The notes under the pieces: generated by a model
Databases searched by the model: none
Seen by the model: the letters and a program-made list of their open reading frames with translations, nothing else
Told to the model about the DNA's origin: nothing
In this document: positions 58,794 through 64,000 of the stretch, in pieces
Layout of the letters: the number at the start of each line of letters is the position of its first letter
Position numbering within the stretch: position 1 is the stretch's first letter
Made by a program: the position numbers and the translations under genes
Assembly (NCBI RefSeq): GCF_000699445.3
Contig: NC_067197.1
Coordinates: 3,602,152 to 3,666,151, forward strand
Source: Schistosoma haematobium
Lineage: Eukaryota > Platyhelminthes > Trematoda > Strigeidida > Schistosomatidae
Direction of reading: 5' to 3'
DNA length: 64,000 nucleotides

Positions 58794-59190
58794 ATACAGC
58801 CTCTGCCAGGGAAGTCCTACTCATTGCCTTCTCGTGGCGGGGGTGTTGTTTACGAAAATGAGAGGACGAGAAGCGAATGTCCGGCGCTTTAACCGGATTC
58901 CAAATCTATGGTGCACATGGGCACCAGTATCCTCCGGAAACAAATGGCGTATGAACCAATTTTCGGTCACCAGCCACCATGGGACTGCATCTCCTTACGA
59001 TGCTCCACTGCCTTGTGGGTTAGACCTTTAGATGAAAGGCTCGGGGTGTGGCCCCCTAAGATAACCACCTGCTTCGGTCTAGGCACCAGGGCAGTATCGC
59101 AGCCCATACGCAATTAATGAACTGAAATTGTGTGGCGTATATATACATTTGGCGCACTCCTGTACCAATATATATGTGTTCAAATAAATA
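58794..59190 (+). repeat. short interspersed element, 'CTCTGCCAGGGAAG' family, complete
   Basis: 397 bases inserted in the CR1 element and flanked by ATGTGAGGTGT at 58783-58793 and 59191-59201, an 11-base target duplication. It starts atacagcctctgccagggaag and ends in caaataaata. This fixes the ends of the family. Confidence 0.88.
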
Positions 59191-59229
59191 ATGTGAGGTG
59201 TGGTAACTTTTAAGTATGAATTTTGAAAT

Positions 59230-59960
59230 GCGTTCCAGGCCGTTTCAATTGAGGACTCTGGGTGTATTGTCCAATCTATTAACGATGCTGAGTGCATGAT
59301 GTCTGGTATATTTGCTTTCCAGACGTTAGGTCTGGACTGGACTGACACGTGCTCGTGACTGGCAGTTATATGGAAGTCCAAAGTTAAAACTGCGTGATCA
59401 GTTTTACCTAGGGGTGGCATATGATGAGGTTCGCAACATCATCCTCATAGTGAGTCAGTATAAGATCTAATAAGGATGATCCAGTGTCCGGGTCGTACCT
59501 TGTCGCTTCTTTCACACGTTGCACTAGGGCACATGTGATAACCGCATCAACTAGTTCCTGCTCGAAGGAATTTTCTGACGATTCAGTTCGCAGATTTTCC
59601 CAGTCTACCATAGGTGCATTAAAGTCCCCTAGAATTAGACATCGACCACTTTGGGACCAAGTATTGAGACTGCTTAACAGGATCTCATTTGCTTTACAGC
59701 TTGGACTGCGATAGACCAAACCAATGAGCAGCTCGTGCCCCTTGCATTTCAAGCGTTCCACTCTCATGGGATACACCATCGATAATGACAAATGGGATAG
59801 CATTCCTAATGAATAGAGCTACTCCCCCTCCTTTGCGCTTTTGTGTTCTGTCGGCCCTCACCAACGTAAAACCCTCGAAACCAAGTTCCAACGCGTTCCG
59901 ACTATGCTTGCTAAAACACTTCTTTGCAGCATCAACCAGTGAGATGGCCTCAGTTAACAA
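59230..59960 (-). pseudogene. CR1 endonuclease
   Basis: Three frames in a row: GFTLVRADRTQKRKGGGVALFIRN (59960-59694), LLIGLVYRSPSC and CLILGDFNAPMVDW (59803-59408), LLDLILTHYED, and KTDHAVLTLDF (59420-). These are the Glu, Asp-x-Asn and final Asp-His motifs of an AP-like endonuclease, split by two frameshifts. Confidence 0.8.
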
Positions 59961-59969
59961 GCTGTTTGC

Positions 59970-60118
59970 ATCCGAGCAGCACTGTTGACAAAGCCATACA
60001 AAACCCTTCTTACTGAACCGTTTGAAAGCAGCAGGCGTTTAGTTCGTGCAAACTTCGTGGTACCAGCCTTCGCACTCGTCGCACTGCATGCCGCTTTCAA
60101 CAGGACAACGACAATGAG
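59970..60118 (-). pseudogene. PHD-finger region of the CR1 element
   Basis: The minus strand encodes MQCDECEGWYHEVC and, after an in-frame stop, FVWLCQQCC. The C-C/H-C/C-C spacing is that of a PHD finger, a domain found before the endonuclease in several CR1-like elements. Confidence 0.6.
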
Positions 60119-60190
60119 CATCACAAAGTTATCTGTGAAAATAAATGGTAAAGCGATTGGTGTTAGTCAGTGTTTAGAGAAGCGTTTAGT

Positions 60191-62984
60191 ATGAATGATC
60201 GACGCCTCTTAACTTTATTTACCGTGTAGTGTGGATGAAATCAATTGTTTTGTTCGTACCCTATAAAATTGTGTTTGACCACTTTGCATTTGCTGAGTTG
60301 ATGTATTTTGAATACAATATTCGAGAAATTTTAGTATTTTTACTACATAGCAAGGTCATTTTCAGCGTTTTCGGTTTAAGTAAATTATAAGTGACCTGAA
60401 TTTGACTCTCAAATCCTTATGGTGATTGATTCGATAAATAGCATAAAGAAATATATTTTTTTTTCGGTAATTTACCAACAAGTTTTATAACTACAACCAT
60501 CTGTGCACAACGTTTAACCCATTGTTCTTGTTGTTGACAGATTGAACATACATGTAGGCAAGTTATTGCGTAAAGTGATGATGAAATGTGTGATAGATTC
60601 ATAAAAATATGTGCACGGAATTTTGAAAATTTGTCGATCTGGTGGGGCGCAATGTAATGAAACGAGTAAACTATTAAAAGTTTGAGCGGATAATATGAAA
60701 AGCAAAGTTAGTAATAACTGTAATGCAAATTAAATAGCAAGAGAATACAGTTTTAGGTGAGTTTGATCAAAGGATTTTTATGCCTACTGCTCTTGAGATA
60801 CTTGATAACTAGATATGGATAAGACTTGAAAGCTTCATTAAAACTCTTTGTTTAGCACTGCATATTTCATATGCGACAGTGATAAATTTCCGCTAGGCTT
60901 ATCTAATCTTTAACTTGGTTATAGTAAACCGCACTTGGAAAATAAACAGTGAATTTGTAGAGGAAAATGAATCCACCATCTCAAGATAAATAGCGCTGTA
61001 AGCGTTTGAAACTGATAACGACCTCACCGGTTTGACTGGATGCACTTTGGCTCAAGGCATTCAGTCAAACATGTGCACCGGATTACCAGTGGATGTTCCT
61101 TGCTACGCAACCCTTGCAATCACAAACCAGCATAGAATAACCTTTTCCTAACATAAGGACAAACTGGAAAATCATACTGCAAACACATTCATCCCCGACT
61201 TCTGAGTTTACTGGGTTGAAATCCTTCAATTACCAAGGTTTTGCAGATAAAAGCGTAAACAAGCGCCGAACTTCTGTGGTATATCAAAGCTTTTTGGGTC
61301 GTTTGGCCAATTTAGCATTTTCGGAGTGAGTAATTAATTCGAAAAATGAATATGGAGATAGTCGAACTTGAATCCTTACTTGTATTTGCAGTACGCACCA
61401 TGCGTTTATATGGCGTCAATTTAAATATCGATTTACTTGTAACTCTTCTTATTTTAGCTATTTAATAATTATTTCTTTTAAAACAGCAGTCAAATGTAGC
61501 CTTTACCTAATTAAAAGTTTGGAATGATTTCCAAATATGATTTTAATTGTAAAACCACATACGTTGTTTGGGATAACCATCTTTTATAATTTGTTCTGTA
61601 TTCCTTTTATTGTCACTGTATGACTAACATTGCCTCTTATTTTTCTGTTGGTAGGAAATCAACTGATGAACTAAAGTGATAGTTTTGTCTTTTACAAGTA
61701 ACTTTGATTCTTAAATGAGAGATATCAAACACTTTTGGTAGAAAATTGATAATAACTTCTTTCACACTCAAAATGCATGCGTTAATGTGTTTACAATATA
61801 AAGACAGCTTATCAATAAAATTAGGCGACAACTAATTTTCTAATCCTGCCAGAAATTATTTTAACGGGAATCCTGTTGAAACTGAAAACTGGTGATGAAT
61901 TTTATTGTTCACTTGGTACCCTGTTTTTGCTGACTAGTATGTTAGGTTAACGTCTGTGAATGGTTCACAAATGTAGCCGATAGTATATATGAAAAGAACA
62001 CTAGTGATCAAAAATCAATAGCTTAACTGTTAGTGATATATTTGGCCGACGAATCCCAAGTGAGACGAGAGTTTTAGGTTTCACTGCTAGACATATTCCA
62101 CTTATTCTATTTGAAAAAGTAACAGATGTTATATTCACAGTCAGGTCTAAATAAGTGTACTTACGAATACTAGGCAACATTATTCAACAATAACCAAGAC
62201 GGCTTTCATGAAGTGTGCTTCCCGTAGTTGTACATATTACGTTCCAGATCACTAGATCAGTTGACTTGAATTAATTTCTGTAAACATTTCTCTAATAACA
62301 ACATACAATACGAAAACTGATGTAATTTACGGGTAATAGCAGTATCTTAGCAACTCATAACTGTGGCTGTGAACCGGCGTGTGGAAATCTTTACATTTAG
62401 TGTGACAGATGACTTTGAGAAGTTTAAAAGTTGTCATATGATAATTTCTAATAAGCTCTTGAAATTTCCAGCTCTCAGTTATGAATACTTTGCGTTGTTG
62501 TTAAACTACCAACTACAACTACGGTATTGGTGGCTTCAAATCCATGAAGTCAATTTTGAAACCAACGAAGTCCCCACTTATTTAAATATACACATGAGTG
62601 ACCTTCTATGAATTTGAGAGACCAATACAAAAGTGATAGACCAGTAGGAAAGTTTCTTAAGTGCCGTGACCGATTATTTTTCAGTAACTATACATGGGAT
62701 TTCAATGAAATAATTTATAGCTGTCAGTCATATGCTTATGTATCTTAATCTTAGTATTCACTGTTTGAGAACTGAGTTAAACGGTGCTGTCAAATCATAG
62801 ATTTATGCAAGTCAAGAAATACTTATTTTAACAATGCCCATATATTCTGGTATTTCGCCCTGTTCGTTAGATAATCTAATTACTGAACATCCTTGAATGT
62901 CATGTCGTGCTAGATAATCTCTGACTTGGTAGTTTTGAGGATAAATGTTCGCGTGAGAAACTTAAGGCTCTTGTTTCTAATCCC
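60191..62984. other. unassigned
   Basis: AT-rich with no recognised repeat or gene. The minus frame 60602-60417 (AITCLHVCSICQQQEQW) has a Cys cluster but no flanking support. Confidence 0.35.
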
Positions 62985-63100
62985 ACGAGTGGGATCTTGG
63001 GTGCGTACTGCTGAGGAGTCCCACAATAGGACGAAACGACAATCCAGTTCTTCAAAGTTTTTAATGGTGGTCTAACATCATTCGGTTCATGATCTCTATT
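62985..63100 (+). repeat. hammerhead SINE body with impaired ribozyme
   Basis: Contains gcgtactgctgaggagtcccacaataggacgaaacg (core CUGAGGA 63011-63017, stem II GUCC/GGAC, GAA) but stem III reads ACGACAAU, which cannot pair. The tRNA-like head is only partly recognisable. Confidence 0.65.
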
Positions 63101-63104
63101 ATCA

Positions 63105-63260
63105 TTGTAAAACGCGCGTCCTGGATTCCACTGCTAGCCACTATCCATCTTTGCTTATAATGCTTGTAAATTAAAGCAATATCGAGGCAATACGCACAGT
63201 ATGCACATATGCCAATACGAGACTGATCAATTTCAGTCCTAAACATCAATGGTAAGATTC
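63105..63260 (+). repeat. Sm-alpha-like satellite piece
   Basis: Begins aaacgcgcgtcctggattcc, the cleavage-site half of the classical schistosome satellite hammerhead as I recall it, and continues tgctagccactatccatc. Its 5' ribozyme half (CUGAUGA...GAAA) is absent; instead the SINE body lies upstream. Confidence 0.55.
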
Positions 63261-63309
63261 AAGTTAAACAATACCAAGTAAATTAATATTTATAAGATAA
63301 TTACATGGA

Positions 63310-63605
63310 TTTGTAGCTTATGATAATGTGATGTATGCTACTGATGTCAACATATATCAGTAGTATGTATCATCCATCAAAAGTGAAATGTCTGGCAGTA
63401 GAAGGTCAAGAAGATCAAAGGAAAGAAGACGAGAACAAAAAAAGATTGGTGTGGAAACGAAGGAACAATCAAGTCGGAGACGATTGACTGACACTTCGCA
63501 AATAAAGTATTTAATGTATGCTTCTCAGATTTTATTTTGATGCTTTGTAATTTTTTGCTCAAATACATTCGGTTGTGCCCTTTATCGTTCTCGTTCACTA
63601 CAATG
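63310..63605 (+). repeat. dispersed repeat family D, copy 3
   Basis: Best-preserved copy: gatgtatgctactgat...atcagtagtatgtatc palindrome, agaaggtcaagaagatcaaagg block, end gttctcgttcactaca. Confidence 0.55.
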
Positions 63606-64000
63606 GGGATTATAGTGCACTTTTTGACTTAAGTGGCTTAACTTTAAATTTCGCACCATCATTTTATACAATATCCTTATCAGTTTATACCTTTTAAAAT
63701 AATGGGCTTTCAGAATTCCTCCACTATTAACAAAAATCTTATTGTGCCCATATTACATTGAATAGACTGTTTTCATTCCACATGATGTCACTATTTGCGC
63801 AGTCATTTTGATTGTCCGGAATCAGGTTAAAGGCAAACACGATTGTGAATAAATAATCGCTGTCAATATGGAAGCATGTTCAGCGTTTTTCTTCAAACAT
63901 ATAAATCAAATATTTCTAAGTATTCCACCTCTCTAGCCTCGTCTACACAAAAGGTCAAAGATTACCCAAATAGAAATGAATGGAATGAATTGGAGCCTAA
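63606..64000. other. unassigned
   Basis: Nothing recognised up to the window end. Confidence 0.35.

Larger units (their letters stand above)
56790..60190 (-). mobile_element. CR1-type non-LTR retrotransposon, nearly full-length, broken
   Basis: Minus strand: PHD-like Cys/His region (60118-59970), endonuclease (59960-59230, interrupted by a short element at 58794-59190), connection domain (58598-58338), reverse transcriptase (about 58320-57000) and a C-terminal EWNSLPQHVV segment, ending in a repeat (ACTGAA units at 56792-56812), as in CR1 elements. Several stops and frameshifts. The 5' border is approximate. SR1 is the known schistosome relative of this clade. Confidence 0.85.

Noticed and set aside
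60417..60705. host exon with a Cys cluster on the minus strand
   Set aside because: No convincing splice sites or family motif; two overlapping frames are equally open.

Overview
The window looks like genomic DNA of a blood fluke (Schistosoma or a close relative). It is AT-rich. It holds one intron-split host gene and is otherwise packed with retroelements of types known from schistosomes: Penelope-like, RTE, CR1, Gypsy and BEL/Pao elements, and short tRNA-headed elements carrying hammerhead ribozymes. A stretch near 63.1 kb resembles the schistosome Sm-alpha satellite as I remember it. The exact species cannot be read from the sequence.

The host gene is selenoprotein O (SelO/YdiU family, a protein AMP-transferase with a kinase-like fold). 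It is on the + strand in ten recognisable coding exons from 8689 to 43830. All introns are GT-AG, all phases join, and the assembled reading frame is 659 residues. The expected catalytic residues are present. The selenocysteine of the animal protein is absent: the protein ends Cys-Ser-Ser at a UAA stop, as in bacterial YdiU. A second cysteine that bacterial SelO uses for a regulatory disulfide is Ser here.

Layout. 1-0.33 kb: unassigned. 0.33-4.6 kb: a broken Gypsy-type LTR element (minus strand) with an unrelated LTR inserted in its reverse transcriptase. 4.6-8.6 kb: mostly unassigned, with a fold-back region near 7.0-7.4 kb. 8.7-43.8 kb: SelO. Its introns hold an RTE fragment and a cluster of Penelope-like copies (intron 1), fragments of ribozyme SINEs and RTE (intron 4), several ribozyme SINEs including a large inverted duplication (intron 5), LTR-like and fold-back repeats and a nested SINE/RTE (intron 6), a full-length RTE with a 12-bp target duplication (intron 7), and further Penelope, LTR and RTE pieces (introns 8 and 9). 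43.9-51 kb: scattered solo LTRs, otherwise unassigned. 51-56.3 kb: pieces of CR1 and BEL/Pao elements. 56.8-60.2 kb: a damaged CR1 element (minus) with a PHD-finger region, carrying a 397-bp short element flanked by 11-bp target duplications. 60.2-64 kb: mostly unassigned, with a ribozyme SINE, a satellite-like piece and a dispersed repeat.

The most unusual theme is the density of hammerhead-ribozyme motifs in sense orientation inside the introns of one gene. They come from two Penelope families and one tRNA-derived SINE family, and two SINE copies have a fully paired ribozyme fold.
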